DNA from: Magicicada septendecula
Taxonomy: Eukaryota > Arthropoda > Insecta > Hemiptera > Cicadidae
Assembly: GCA_034769895.1 (NCBI GenBank)
Contig: CM068372.1
Coordinates: 373,197,258-373,261,257 of the forward strand
DNA length: 64,000 nucleotides
Direction: 5' to 3'
Shown: positions 11,150 through 22,965 of the stretch, in pieces
Numbering within the stretch: position 1 is the first letter of the stretch
Layout of the letters: each line of letters starts with the position of its first letter
Translations under genes and position numbers: made by a program
Notes under the pieces: generated by a model
What the model was told of the DNA's origin: nothing
What the model saw: only the letters and a program-made list of their open reading frames with translations
Database searches by the model: none

Positions 11150-12322
11150 TGTAACGTGTCAAAATTGGGTCAGTTTATTTATTACAGTATGGGGTATTTG
11201 CATTTCTATTTATTTCATTTGGTGGGATTTTATAAAAATATGGTGAAAGTTTTAGTTCCCGACAAACGTCCATTCCATTGTAACAGAACACGTGGTAAGA
11301 AACAGTGTTGAAACAAAGCAGTAAGACGCAGTTGCTGTTGAGTAACTAGGCAAGGAATTTGCACCACCCTAAAAATTCTCAGAACTCTGTATAAGTGTGA
11401 CGGTGCACGCACGCCACTACTCAAGTACGTGTGCTGGGGTGACGCTCTCTTCAGAAAGCTCAAAATGGCCTGGAGCGATTTTATTCACCGTCTCCTTAAC
11501 TGAGATGGAGGAAACGGAGCTAAGGACCGCCCAGCTCGTGACGTTAGCCAGTGCCACACCAAGATCGCATACGAACAGACGCAACACCAAAAACATGGTT
11601 TAAATGAGACAGAGTTGTGACGACTAACTGTAAGGCATTGATGTCCGTCGTCTCAACTAAAATGCTCAAGGAGTGGGGAGCAGAGAGACGCTACCAGTCT
11701 ATTGCCGACTCTCGCCTGCGCAGGCAGCCCGACAAACCGGGCTCAGAAATAAAACTTTTCTAAATTAAAATTCATTGCAATAAATAAAAAGGACGAAGTG
11801 CGATTAATCGGATACTACAAAGAAGAACTCATATAAACTATTTTCGGACAATAACAAGAAATTTTTACAAGAACAATGAGTGTGTGCGAAAAGACCGCGT
11901 GGCCGACGGCAGGGAATATCATTTAAAAAAAAAATGTGTTAAGGGATTTATAACTTTTGTGTGTTTGGGTGTGTTCAAAATATGCAGGCTGGGCAGTCTT
12001 GTGTGTGTAAAAAATTAAGGTAAGCCGTAGCGTAAGATAGATTAAGGATGATCTTCATATAACAAGCAATATGTATTCTCACAAAATTATTTCAGAGGTA
12101 AAGTTTATAAACAATTTCTTAAATGATTCAAAATTAAATTAAAATGTAATTCTCTTCATAAAAAATGTGTTGTGTAAATCATTCACACAACCTTGAAAAT
12201 TACGCCTGTATCCTAACGTTCGTATGACGCAACCCTGAATCCGAGGCTACTGAGAGACGGTAAGTGGAAGTTTATTCAATTTTATTGTGTATTTTATTAT
12301 ATCATTAATTAAGAACAGTTCA
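11150..12322 (+). repeat. element B1 3' LTR
   Basis: Starts TGTAACGTGTC and ends CAGTTCA. It is near-identical to 4780-5959 except for a shorter (TG)n tract and scattered differences. The duplication TGTT follows. Confidence 0.88.
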
Positions 12323-13459
12323 TGTTTCAGAAGGTACATATGATTGTACATGATCTGGTGGTGATAAATGTTTATAAGTTTGTGTCAATAACAGGAATCA
12401 TGTGTTTTGAGTGATGTAATGTAAGTATGAATTTTATCATACAAGTAAATAAAGTAAAATGATTAATGTGCGAACAATAAATTTTAAGTGTGTTTAAAAG
12501 GTTTTAAATTACATAATGAAATTAATTTGAAGTAGTAATTAATGTAATATGTTGTAAAATGTTTGGGTGACAATAATTATTTCAATAAGGCATTTAAGTT
12601 GGTCAAAGGTAAGTTTAAATGGGTGTTAGAGAAAATAAGAATTTTGGAATATAGGTAACACAGAACTGGGTTGATAGTAGGGACACAGTAGAGGGAGTGA
12701 TTATATGTAGAAAGAGAGGGTAATGTAATTAGAGAATAAATAGGTGATGGTGAAATTTTGTAAAGAGAGTGGTGTGGTAAGGAGTCCTTAACGACAGGCG
12801 TTATGGCGGGGGGGAATAGTTTTAAATGGGGTTTGGCGGAGTTACCTGGGAAAGGGCCAGGAACTAATAAGGGAATGAGTATACGGGAGGGAACACACAT
12901 CCTAGGTGCAAAGAGGGTACAGGTATTTTGTTATAAGTGGAGAATGATTTAAGTGGAGTTAGAGAATTATTGGTAAATATTTTGGAGAGATTGGTGTCAT
13001 ACTATACAAATCTTAATGATGGGTAGAGGTAAGAAGGGGAGTAAGGTTATCTTTAAATGCCAATATAATAAATCAAATTATTATGAATAACTAAGAATCA
13101 CCCAAACCCATTAATGACCAAAATGTTAAATAAGAGAAAACTCATAGTAGAAAGGTAATAAGAAATGAAATGTGATGTAACATGAATGTTAATAATAAAT
13201 TTGAATTTTTATAGAATTAAATGGTACAATAATGAATAATTAGAGGTTTGATATAAAAGAGTTGATGGAAATGATAATAGTAGTGTTTATAATTTTTTAT
13301 ACAAATTATTTAAAGGTGAATTGTTTAGTTGAACGTAGCAATCTTAATGTTTATTATGCAAGATTAAGAGGTAATTTTGGGGGGATGTTTGGTGTCATTA
13401 GAAGTGAAAATAAATTGTGGAATGTAGAGACAGCAAATGTAGAAAGACATAAGTTTAGA
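12323..13459 (+). other. element A non-coding region right of B1
   Basis: A resumes here with tgtttcagaagg. It is AT-rich with no convincing ORF. A G-rich island near 12780-12925 (aagggccagg, aacacacatccta) aligns with the island near 9650-9780 of B1, which supports common descent. Confidence 0.55.
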
Positions 13460-14080
13460 TATAGGTAGGCTATTGCAGTGCCGGCATGTGCCACTGTAGA
13501 TAGCAGTAAGGGTTGATGAGTAACGTCAAGGTACGTTACCATCATCGGAGGCCGAAACTGGCGTATATACACTGCACAACCACTTATATAATTTTATATT
13601 ATCTGTTAATTGCTACCGTGCAGTGTATTCTAAAGATGAAGTGAAAACATGTGAATGAGAGAAGATTTCCCCACCTTTTCGGGCGATTACTGTCTTACCA
13701 GCACTAATCGTGGTTTTGGACGACAACCAGCTGTGGGCAGCAATTGTAAAACTGACCATGGTTGGTTGTCCTTGAAATAGGTGAAAATTGAAATTATCAG
13801 GGGGCCACTTAGGGGAAATCCCAGGAACTATGGACAGCGGCTATCACCTTGTTCGAGTAGGAACAGCAAAACAGGTGATAGACCCGCCTTAAGGGTATAA
13901 CTAAGTAACATTTACATATGATGATATCTGGCAATTTAAAAATGTAAGCCGAAGCAAGGACAGGAGATGCCAAAATTCCTCCAAAAAATTCCATTCTTGT
14001 GGAAGCAGCTGGACGCCACAGTTCAGTGGGGGGGTCATAGTGTGTGTGGCAAGGAGGTTACTCAGGGGAGTAACGAACTA
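13460..14080 (+). other. conserved structured block in A (candidate RNA element)
   Basis: Homologue of 8275-8860. Stems keep their place and pairing but differ in sequence: GTAACGT/ACGTTAC (13520-13526, 13533-13539), ATACACTGCAC/GTGCAGTGTAT (13567-13577, 13618-13628), GACAACCA/TGGTTGTC (13722-13729, 13763-13770), CTATCAC/GTGATAG (13841-13847, 13875-13881) and GTTACTC/GAGTAAC (14057-14063, 14068-14074). The invariant core gcgattactgtcttaccagc lies between the second and third stems. Confidence 0.7.
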
Positions 14081-15019
14081 AAATTTGAGACTTAATGATG
14101 CTGACTAGCTGATAATCTAAATAAATGATTTTATTTTTGATACAAGAAATGATTACCGTAGATGATTTGTTCAGAAGGAATTGATTCAAATATGTTTTGC
14201 TCCATATGATAATTTTGTAGACAAGCTTACTGATTTTGAAAAGATAAATACTAAGGAATATATATTATGTTCTATTATGTTACTATTTTTACTATGTTAG
14301 AGTGTAAGAATTATAAACATATGTTGTGTATTTTTCAGGGTATAGATTTGTGTAGTGTATCTAGGGTAAGGTCATTCACCTGACCCAGAGAGATCAGCTG
14401 ATGAATGATGTCAGAGACATGATAGGTTTTTAGTAATTGACTCATGGATTCTTTTGTCAGTTAATGTAACTGAATAATTTTGTTTTGTGGGAAATCGATA
14501 AAAGAAATATTTTTGGAAATTAAAGTATTTTTTTGGAAAAAAAAAATTCTATTCTTCGCAGTAAAAAAATTTATGTTAAATTTTACATTTCAATATAAGT
14601 AGAGAAGAGGTCAGCTGATTCATGATGTGTATTTTAGGTTATTTTTGTAATCAAGTGTAGCTATTTTTGAATTTATGGTAGAAATAAGTTGTGTATTTTT
14701 ATTTGTTTATTATGATTGTGAGCATCTAATTTAGTAAGATAAGAGTAGATATAAAATAAATGCATTTGAAGAATTTCAGAATAAAAAAAAATATATATAA
14801 TTAAATTCATTAATTAAAGTAAATAAAATGAATCATCTTAAAAGGAGAATTTTTGATAAGGGATTTGAGTTTATTGCTTTATTGAACTAAATTTACATAA
14901 TTGAGTTGATTTGAGACCATAACGTCAAACCAATTAAATTGAGAAATGAAATTGAAAATAAAATAGAAATTATTTTTGGAATTTGATATCAGTAAGTAGA
15001 ATGTAAATGTGTATTTAAT
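14081..15019 (+). other. element A AT-rich non-coding region
   Basis: No ORF of note. It contains AGATCAGCTGATGAATGATG near 14392, matching the GATCAGCTGAT motifs of B1 and B2. Confidence 0.45.
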
Positions 15020-15397
15020 GTAATAATAAGTATGTGTATGCACCCAGTATTTGCTAAAGGCAACCCAGTATGTATGTAAGGGGGAACATATCGGTTGAGG
15101 ATCTGGTATGGTATAAGGCCAGTCTTTGATTTTTTTTGGTGGAATGATAGAAGGTTAGGGGTACTATGGTGAGTATCTGTCCGATTTTATGGTGTTGGGA
15201 TCTCGCACAGAGAAGTCCAGTAATCTCGTTCAGGTGCATCCATAGTCGCCGAGCTAGGGGCGTAGTTTACCCATGATGTGTTAAGAATTAAAGGGGGGTT
15301 GTTGGCACCATATCCTCACCGATCCTCTTAGGTTTAGCAATGAGAGTTTTTATGCCTTTGGGCATAAAACCTCTCGTTGGGGGGGGGGGGAGGGTAT
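15020..15397 (+). other. element A conserved 3' block with hairpin and polypurine tract
   Basis: Homologue of 10790-11149. The hairpin at 15338-15379 has the same outer stem (CAATGAGAG/CTCTCGTTG, one wobble) but a wholly different inner stem (TTTTATGCC/GGCATAAAA). A G-rich tract, gggggagggtat, then leads into the 3' LTR. Confidence 0.72.
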
Positions 15398-16574
15398 TGT
15401 AAGTGTCAAAAAAGGGGGTTTTTATTTTTTATTAAATTTATTCTGTATCATCATTGCAAGTCCCATGTAAAAAGGTTGTATTCAAAGAATGAACCATAAC
15501 GTAACTTTTTGGGCGGAGTGTAGTTGGAGAATGCACTACTCGTTATTGAATTGAATGTTGTCACGTATGATACGCGGGTACACTCGTCCGGGCGCAGCTC
15601 CTATGCATAACAGGCCAAACCGACGCCACGAAAATGGCAAGGCAGAGACATTGTCGGGCCATGTGCTTTGGAGATGGAGGAAATCAAGTAGAGGCTCCAC
15701 CCACCTAAGCCTCTTATATCGTCTCCGTTTAACATCATTAGCTCCTGGGGCTCATAGAAAGTCCATACCTTGTGTATGAAGACGAAAAACTTGTAACCTG
15801 AAGGCAGTGCCTTCCCGTTTCAACAACAAGCTATAGTGCGGAGTCTGGTGAGCACGCTCTCGGCAGTCGGCAATATACACTCACACTGAGCGGACGTAAG
15901 TGAAGCGTGGCCTCAGGAATACTTTGTCTGGTAGGTGTAAACGTAGTAAAAGGCCTACCAGACACTGCAAAATGCTACAACAGTTTTAAATAATGAAACA
16001 AAACCGTAACAACAGTTTAATGTGGTCGAAGTGACGATAAAAGTGAAAGTGAACAGCATGATGGTGAAACGATTTGGATAGCGAGAGAAGTTAAGTACAG
16101 TGAGAAAATACATTTAGTTGTTGGCCAAAAGATTATAAATAAATCAATAATAGCTCTAGTTTTTTTTTTTGAAATAATGTAAATCAGGTATGAGTGTGAG
16201 AGTGAGCAAGCTGGGTTGCTTTTTAAAGAATTACTTAGACTAGTTATTAGAGTAAGTGAAGCAATGTTAAAGTAGCCGAGATATGTGTTTTTGTATTTTT
16301 AAAAGAAAAGAAAAAAGCAATTGAAAGAAACAGTAATATTTTTTGAGAAGAGAAATGAATAGCAAGTAGATTCAAAAAGAGTATGAAAGAAGGCTGAATA
16401 AAAAATTGAGTTGATTAACAAATGCAATAAGAGTAGAGTTTCTTAATCATGCAACCCTAAATCACTTATAGGTTACGAGTTCACGTGAAGACCCTGGAAC
16501 CCAAGACGAGGTAAGAATGGTGTAAAAGTTTAATAAAATTATTAACTATTTTGTAATTAATCAGTAATTTCTCA
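15398..16574 (+). repeat. element A 3' LTR
   Basis: Starts TGTAAGTGTCAAAA and ends TTTCTCA. It is near-identical to 1557-2729 and is followed by the duplication CAGA. The 74-residue ORF inside it is not conserved as protein. Confidence 0.88.
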
Positions 16575-16578
16575 CAGA

Positions 16579-17052
16579 AAGAATTTAATATTTAATTAAA
16601 ATACATAAGATTTGTTTAGTAGCATAACCATGTGTTAGAGTAGTTATTACGCCAAAACCTAACCTTATTTTCTGTGCTGAAAAACCCGACTAAACGAACC
16701 TATGTAAGTTTTTTAATTAAGGGAGATAAACTATCTAAATTATTTCTTTTGGGGGAGAGTGTAATAGTTTCCATATTTACTCTTCAAAATATGGTGGCGA
16801 CCTCGAGGGCTGTTTGGAATCTCCTGATTGTGTTTAAAGGTAAGTACGTAAAAAAGTTCGCGGTAACCAGGGTAAGTAAAGTAAGTAATATTCATCTTGG
16901 GTGTTTGTAATAAATCATCACCGTTGCAGGCATGGGCACAAAGTTTTTTAAATGTATTTCTAATCAATGTTAGGAACACGTTATAGTTCTTGTTGGATAC
17001 TTTCATTTGGGACGTGATTTAGCCAGGTGAATGAGGTTATTTGGACCAGAAC
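16579..17052. other. sequence between A and D, no gene seen
   Basis: 474 bp of intron or older element debris. It has several gtaag motifs near 16840-16890 (ggtaagtacg, gggtaagtaaagtaag). None can be tied to an exon. Confidence 0.35.
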
Positions 17053-19090
17053 ACGTTGTGCTGATTCAAAAGATTCAGCGCCGAGTTCAGTAATTTCATT
17101 GGCATTTTTTGACGGTAAGAGCAGTACGAAATTTAATGTAATAAGGAGTGCTGCTCTCTACCCGCGGATAGGAGAGGCTGCCATTTCCGAATTTTCATTG
17201 TTTGATCGGTGTTGACATCTGCTGAGTTTTTCCAGCAGTTTTAAACAACAGTGCTGCAGCCTGGTGAGATTTTCGTTACCCAAACGAGTACGGCGTTCCG
17301 TTAGTTTTTTTTTGTCTCAACATGGAAGCCTAACTCATAGGCTCGGGGAAAATCTCTTCGGTGGAGAGAAGTGTGAAAATCTAGCATCTACTTTTTATAA
17401 CCATGAGATAAGTTTCTTAACGACTGCGGGTTCACCGAATAGAGACAAGTTCTGCTACCACTGAACGAAATGACATCTTAAAAGCTCCACACTCGACAAC
17501 GAAGAGAACAACGACCGCAACAACATGCCAATCATGAGATCGCCACGCTAGAAATAAGAGATCATCCTTCTGGGCACATATAAGCAGGTGAAAAATATCC
17601 ATTTATACTTACACGTAGAATCAACATGGCACCAGATATACATAATCATCAGTTTTACCGTTCAAGTATATATTCCTTTGGATCCCCAATTGATGGGACA
17701 GTTTAGTGTGAACACTAAGAATTAATTGTATAATTTCAATACATGTATAGTAAATTGTCAGTTCAGAGACTGACATGTCTACAACACAGCATCCAACTTA
17801 GATTTCCACTCATTTCCTTATAGGGCTTTCGCTACAGATTTAAAGTCAGTTTTGTTATTAGTAATTTTCTCAAGTTTAATTTACCAAGCATAAAACATAT
17901 ATTTTCTCTTATTTTTAAAATCAGGTTAGGTCATTTGTATAAAAAGATTACTGGGGAGGTAGGTGTTATTTTAAATTAGTTTCAACCAAGCTGTGCCTGT
18001 CGAAACACTTATGAACTTGTTTGTCGAAACAAGGTTGTTGAAACAAGGTTGTTGGGACTGGTTATAAGTTGAAGAAACATGTCCGTCTCTGACACACAAA
18101 TGTATTTTTTTATATAAGGTGCTAATATGGTGCAATTTTTCTCTTTTCATTAATTGGCCCTATTTTAGTCTATATAAATTCTTTATATTAATCATGGTAA
18201 CTGGGGGGCATTAATTATTTTAAACAATTTTTATTTCTCACCTTAATTAAGTATTTTAGCACTTAGCCACTTAGGCACTTCTTTTAAATTTTTAATGTCC
18301 TGGGGACATTTGTATGCAATACTTTATGATACACATGACGTGCAATTAACCCACACCATGGGGGTACATTTATAGAAATAAATCTTTAATCCTAATTGGG
18401 ATTCCTATAAAGAAGAATTATTAGAATTTATATACACCAGAAGGGTAATATAAAAAAAAGGGCGTGGCAAGAGACCTTTATGTATTTGTATACTACTGTA
18501 TATGTTATTTGTCTTGTGGAACATGTTATGTCTGTATATTTCTGTGTACATTTTGGGGGATATATATATATATATACTGCAACGAATCACAGGATCATGA
18601 TAGGCGGGGCAAGTCATATATTACACAGACAATGGACATTCATATTATATTGGTAGATGGTTAAGTTTGGTTGTTATCAATTGTATTTAGTAAGGTTAAG
18701 GGTTTAGTTTAAAAAAACTGTGCATTATTATTTATGGTGATCCATGTACTGTGTTAGTGGAAATGTGCGCGCGTGCGCGAGTGGTAAACGTTTCCCGGGT
18801 GGCGCGTGAAGTATTATCGTTGTGTGGCCATTAACTGAACTGAGACGTGTGTATCACTACAATCCCTATACCTGTCGGACTATTGTTTACGTTCATGTAT
18901 ATTATTAATATGTAGGCAGCATGCATGAGATACGAGTAGTCTGATTACCGCTATGCATGCTGTTACAAGGTAAATGCACTCTGATGCATGAAAAGTGCAA
19001 AGTCACTTTTACTAACCATGTGACTTCCATCCACCAATAGAATGCTGACTGGTGGTTGGAAATTTTCTTATGCCTGTCGTTACACAGGCA

Positions 19091-19555
19091 GTTCTTCTAC
19101 GCCATCTACCGCGAACTGGTCGTGCACTCCTTGTACAAGAATTCTACCGCTTGCAAGGTGTTGTAAAGACTATTCGTCGATAGTGAAACGAGAAGGCTCA
19201 GAACTGTGTATGTAGTACATCTGCACACAGGTGTGTTTAAACGCATTACGCGTATAATTACGGAGTTCTTCTACGCCATCTACCGCGAACGGAACGTGCA
19301 CTCCTTGTACAAGAATTCTACCGCTTGCAAGGTGTTGTAAAAACTATTCGTTGTTAGTGAAACGGGAAGACTCAGAACTGTGTGTGTGGTACATTTGCAC
19401 ACACCAGTGTTTTAACGCATTGTGCGAAAATTTACAAGCAGTTCTTCACTGCTGCTACCGTGAACGGTACATACAATTCCTTGTACAAGACTCTACCGCT
19501 TGCAAGGATCTGTTAAGACTTTTCGGGATAGTAACGCGTGTGACGCATAACAATT
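19091..19555 (+). repeat. three diverged ~175-bp direct repeats in the C LTR U3
   Basis: Units start at 19091, 19265 and 19441 with GTTCTTC and share ccttgtacaagaattctacc, cgcttgcaagg and a gtgtgta/gtacat motif. The third is shorter and most diverged. The set recurs in the other three LTRs (from about 23477, 27842 and 32186). Repeated U3 blocks ahead of a TATA box often act as enhancers or silencers; that role is inference. Confidence 0.75.
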
Positions 19556-19921
19556 GATTTATATCTTTACACACGATATTAATATTGTAGTATTACGTGT
19601 GTAAGAAGTGAGTGTAACTGTATCACTGTGCAAGATTTTCCGCAGTGACAGTAGTATTAATTGTTACGCAATAGTTCCATCAAGACGTTTCCGTGCTAGT
19701 GCAAGATTTCCTCATAGGGTGGTCTGCTGATCGCGGTAGACCTTGTTATTCGCAAGAACACTTGAAGAAGCCGGAGAGGTATAAGCTCAATATACCGTTA
19801 TTGATTAAACTCACTGTCACCTGAGATATTACTTGGTCTTAAAACTCTATATAAGTTTTGCGAGTAATAAAATCCGTGGTACCGTTGTGTGTGCGAAGTG
19901 TCGGATTCATCGTGGGAATTG

Positions 19922-20053
19922 CAGGACATCAGCCCAGCTGTTACAGGACATCAGCCCAGCTGTTACAGGACATCAGCCCAGCTGTTACAGGACATCAGCC
20001 CAGCTGTTACAGGACATCAGCCAAGCTGTTACAGGACGCCAGCCCAGCTGTAA
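19922..20053 (+). repeat. 22-bp minisatellite in the C LTR (six copies)
   Basis: Unit gacatcagcccagctgttacag, with two variant units at the 3' end. LTR 1 has 6 copies, LTR 2 has 5, LTR 3 has 4 and LTR 4 has 5. This explains most of the LTR length differences. Short ORFs across it are artefacts of the repeat. Confidence 0.85.
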
Positions 20054-20388
20054 ACGTTTCTGGGAAAACGTCTGTCATTTGTAAGCCACTCCTGACGATC
20101 CATCTATACCGCAAAGACCGGCCCTTCTCTTCAACAACATCATCGTGGGAGTCTTCGTATGTAACGTATCACGTCTTGCGTATGAACATTATTTAACATT
20201 TTAGAAGAAAGACTCTATATCAAACATTACATTCTGTACATTACAAATATACCATATAAACTATAACTTGTGTTTGTACAATAAATAATCTTAAACCCTC
20301 CAATATAGACTTGTAATTTGAAATACACATACTATCATATCCTATGCGCCAATAGTTTAGTAATTTGTGTTGTCGCATAGAGATATTT

Positions 20389-20412
20389 TGGCGCTTAGCA
20401 ACGTAGGGCTCG
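20389..20412 (+). promoter_or_regulatory. element C candidate primer-binding site
   Basis: TGGCGC...CAACGTAGGGC lies 11 bases after the LTR. It resembles the second animal tRNA-Lys site (TGGCGCCCAACGTGGGGC) but carries extra bases, so the assignment is tentative. Confidence 0.4.
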
Positions 20413-20609
20413 TTAAATAGCGGTAAATTTACGCTATTACATATTTGTCTATGAATATAAAATTTGTTGGAAAAATCCGACGTATAAATATAATTAACGT
20501 AATAATTGTATGTGTATTGTTCATGTGAAAAGCTGAGGATATAAATTTTCAGTTGTGCATATTCTCTTGTATATCGTATATGAACAGATTTTATCAGTAT
20601 ATTGGAGGT

Positions 20610-20778
20610 TGATTATTAGTTGTTGTATGTTAGATAAGGTATTTACATGTTGATATTTTGAACTGCTTTTTCTGTGTGCGCGTAAACTGGTTACCATATG
20701 TTCTAATCTTGTGGTGATAATAATAACTTGCTTTGCGTATAAATCAATAAATTTAAATTTACTAAATTTTAAATTAAT
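20610..20778 (+). other. element C leader before the ORF
   Basis: AT-rich leader between PBS and ORF with several short upstream ATGs. The ORF start is set at 20788; the frame is open a few codons further but has no upstream ATG. Confidence 0.4.
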
Positions 20779-20787
20779 TTGATCACT

Positions 20788-22608
20788 ATGTCGAATAAAA
20801 AAGAGTTCATAGAATATTTAAGGGCTATAAGGGCCAGGTCACTTGATGATAAAACCATATCTGAGCAGAGTAGAGCCGTTAGGCGGAAATTCTGGGATAA
20901 TATTGAAAGTAATATTAACGAGGCAACTCGCTTAGGGCATAGTATTCCATTGTTCGATATGATCGGAGAATTAGATTATGCATGCAATTATAGTGAAGAT
21001 GACGAAGATGAAATTAGTAATAGCAACACTATTAGTCCAGAACATACTTCAGATAATTGCTGCGAGGAGATGAAGGCCGACGGAGAGGAGAGGATGGTGA
21101 AGCTACAGGAAATGTCAGCTGATGTTGAAGTACATTTATCCGTTGAGAATATTGCACCGTGTGATAATTTTGAAGTACCTAATGTCCTTGTGGAACATAC
21201 TCTCAACGAAAGTAATATGGAAGTTAACCAAGATGTGACATCGGAAGGATTAACGGAGAACAGTAGCGTAGCAGGTGAACTTGAAAGTGATTATACAGAA
21301 ACCACCTTATTAGGGCCTAGTAGTTCATATCTCGGTAAAGTCGAGTATTTAGATTCTGCATCGGATTGTAATGAAGATAACAGAAATGAAATTAGTAGTA
21401 ACAACACTATTAATATGGAACATACTTCAGGTAAGTGCTGTGATGAGGTGATAATTTATAGTGTTACAGATATAGCATGCGAGAACCGTGAACGTATGAT
21501 AGGATCTGAAGCTATCATGGATGCGGATAGTGTATGCATAACACATAAAAATTCCGAACCAGTAGTAGAGCCTGGAACTAGTATGGATACTAACGGTGCA
21601 GATATTTATGACACATGGCCTGATGATGAGGTACTAGATGAATCTATATCAGGTACTGAGGTGTTTACGGAGAACGGAGAGGTGAATGATACGGGTGACA
21701 ATAAGGTGACAACAATTATGATAAATAATAATGAACCGCCGCGTAATCAGTTTCATGTTCAAACACCACAGAATCAGCCGCAATCACAACAACATAAAAA
21801 TACAACTCAGCAAATTAATACCAACTTATTAGCAACAGTTACTGAAAATGATTCAGTTGAAAAGCAGTTCAATCGATCAAGTATGGAAAATGTTAGTTAT
21901 AAGAATAAAACTGTTATGTATGGCCTATATCCTGCCGAAATTAGGGATAATTTAGTATGTAATAATGATAATAGTAATAAACATGAAGGAAATATGAGTA
22001 TTGAAAATTGCACCGACCTTATTGTCGAAGCAAGAATCAGTGGTTATGTTGACGAGATGTTGGTCGACAGTGGCACAGAAATATCGCTGTTGGACAAGCA
22101 GTTACAAAAGAGGTGTAAAAACCACTTTATACAAATGCCGATTCTGCCGGTAAATCACACAAGGGTAAAATCAGCAGCGTGTGAGTCGCAGATAGTTGAA
22201 AAACAGGCACGTATAACAAGATATGTGCAGGAAACGGAAATAGATATGACCGTAATTGGAGTTAGAAAACTCGGACATAATATTATATTGGAAATCGACG
22301 AATTGAATAAACTGCCAGTTGGAGTTCCAAACCATACATTACGAGATAAGGTTGATAGGGTAGAGCACCTTATCAGACTAGGACGCTCGAAAGATAAGAT
22401 AATGAATAACTCACCGACCCCCAAGCTTCAGTTAATGGGTTGCGAGATAAGGCAATTACGGTGTATATTAAACAAATTTAAATCTGTATTTCCAAGTAAA
22501 CGTGTGCGTTTCAAAACTGAGAAAAATTTACACAAAAAACTCAGAAATAAATGTCAGGATATAGGAGTAAGAATGTGTAGTGATTTAAATATGTCAATTC
22601 AGGTTTAA
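20788..22608 (+). CDS. element C polyprotein, unit 1: acidic N-terminal region plus retropepsin
   Basis: 606 codons from the ATG at 20788 (MSNKKEFIEYLRAIRARSLD). Residues 1-60 look helical and basic. Residues ~65-340 are acidic and Ser/Thr/Asn-rich with repeated SNNTI..EHTSG/D..C motifs. Residues ~340-390 are Gln/Asn-rich. Residues ~415-520 form an aspartic protease: VDEMLVDSGTEISLLDK carries the DSG triad, followed by ...NIILEID. The tail ILNKFKSVFP resembles the protease-RT linker of Ty3/Gypsy Pol, then the ORF ends. There is no zinc knuckle or RT. The protease would act on Gag-type substrates in trans or on this protein. It looks whole. Confidence 0.75.
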   Translation: MSNKKEFIEYLRAIRARSLDDKTISEQSRAVRRKFWDNIESNINEATRLGHSIPLFDMIGELDYACNYSEDDEDEISNSNTISPEHTSDNCCEEMKADGEERMVKLQEMSADVEVHLSVENIAPCDNFEVPNVLVEHTLNESNMEVNQDVTSEGLTENSSVAGELESDYTETTLLGPSSSYLGKVEYLDSASDCNEDNRNEISSNNTINMEHTSGKCCDEVIIYSVTDIACENRERMIGSEAIMDADSVCITHKNSEPVVEPGTSMDTNGADIYDTWPDDEVLDESISGTEVFTENGEVNDTGDNKVTTIMINNNEPPRNQFHVQTPQNQPQSQQHKNTTQQINTNLLATVTENDSVEKQFNRSSMENVSYKNKTVMYGLYPAEIRDNLVCNNDNSNKHEGNMSIENCTDLIVEARISGYVDEMLVDSGTEISLLDKQLQKRCKNHFIQMPILPVNHTRVKSAACESQIVEKQARITRYVQETEIDMTVIGVRKLGHNIILEIDELNKLPVGVPNHTLRDKVDRVEHLIRLGRSKDKIMNNSPTPKLQLMGCEIRQLRCILNKFKSVFPSKRVRFKTEKNLHKKLRNKCQDIGVRMCSDLNMSIQV

Positions 22609-22965
22609 ATGTTGTATGTAAGATGGCTCTGTGAATGAACAATAATCTAGTTTTGATAAGGAATGTTGTCTGTGTACGCTATGATCCTGCATTAGATGTC
22701 GTTATCTGTGTGTCAAGAACATGTGTGTTTGTTTTGGTTTGAAGGTTACCACGTGTCTTGTGAATTGATGCTTCTGTCAAAGTGACAGTTGGAATTGTTA
22801 GTATTAATTGAGGATGTTATTTGATTTTAGTTCGAGGGTATTATTATTATTTCTGGATTAGGAAGTTGTTTTAGGTATAAAAAAAAAAAAAAAAAAATTT
22901 TTATTTTTTGTTAGTTAACTAAAAAAAAAAAAATTTTTTTTTTTTATGCGGGAGGGAGTTAATCC

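Larger units (their letters stand above)
4780..12322 (+). mobile_element. LTR element B1, nested in A, non-autonomous
   Basis: Two ~1.18 kb LTRs (4780-5959 and 11150-12322) and the 4-bp duplication TGTT (4776-4779 and 12323-12326) define a 7.5 kb insertion into A's non-coding region. The order is LTR, PBS, coding region of ~1.3 kb, ~3.7 kb non-coding DNA with conserved RNA-like stems, hairpin, purine tract and LTR. No polymerase, protease or integrase can be read. The LTR pair is very similar, with a variable (TG)n tract, so the insertion is recent. B2 at 49347-56835 is the same family. The outline is whole and the coding region has at most about one break. Confidence 0.88.
1557..16574 (+). 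mobile_element. LTR element A, complete outline, non-autonomous, broken
   Basis: Two near-identical ~1.17 kb LTRs (1557-2729 and 15398-16574) flank the element, and the 4-bp duplication CAGA lies at 1553-1556 and 16575-16578. Without the nested B1, A is about 7.5 kb. Its parts in order are 5' LTR, tRNA-Lys-like PBS, gag-like coding remnant, long non-coding region with conserved stems, purine-rich tract and 3' LTR. No RT, RNase H or integrase can be read. LTR termini are TG...CA. The LTRs differ at few positions by eye, so the insertion is young, though older than B1. A and B are sister families sharing coding motifs and non-coding blocks. The coding region has several breaks. Confidence 0.85.
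18578..20377 (+). repeat. element C LTR 1
   Basis: 1.8 kb. Candidate promoter TATATAAG at 19848-19855 and polyadenylation signal AATAAA at 20280-20285 put R at about 19880-20300. It holds three ~175-bp direct repeats upstream and six copies of a 22-bp repeat in R. Confidence 0.88.

Noticed and set aside
16780-16910. gtaag-rich stretch as a host exon border
   Set aside because: Several donor-like motifs on the plus strand but no acceptor or supported open frame.
19922-20053. CRISPR-like short repeats
   Set aside because: Direct head-to-tail 22-bp units with no spacers in a eukaryotic LTR.
19833-20196. ORFs with repeated TSAQLLQDISPAV across the C LTR
   Set aside because: Reading frames through the 22-bp minisatellite; two frames are open at once, as expected of a repeat.
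20988-21206. Minus-strand Ser-rich ORFs opposite the C polyprotein
   Set aside because: Shadows of the acidic repeats on the plus strand.
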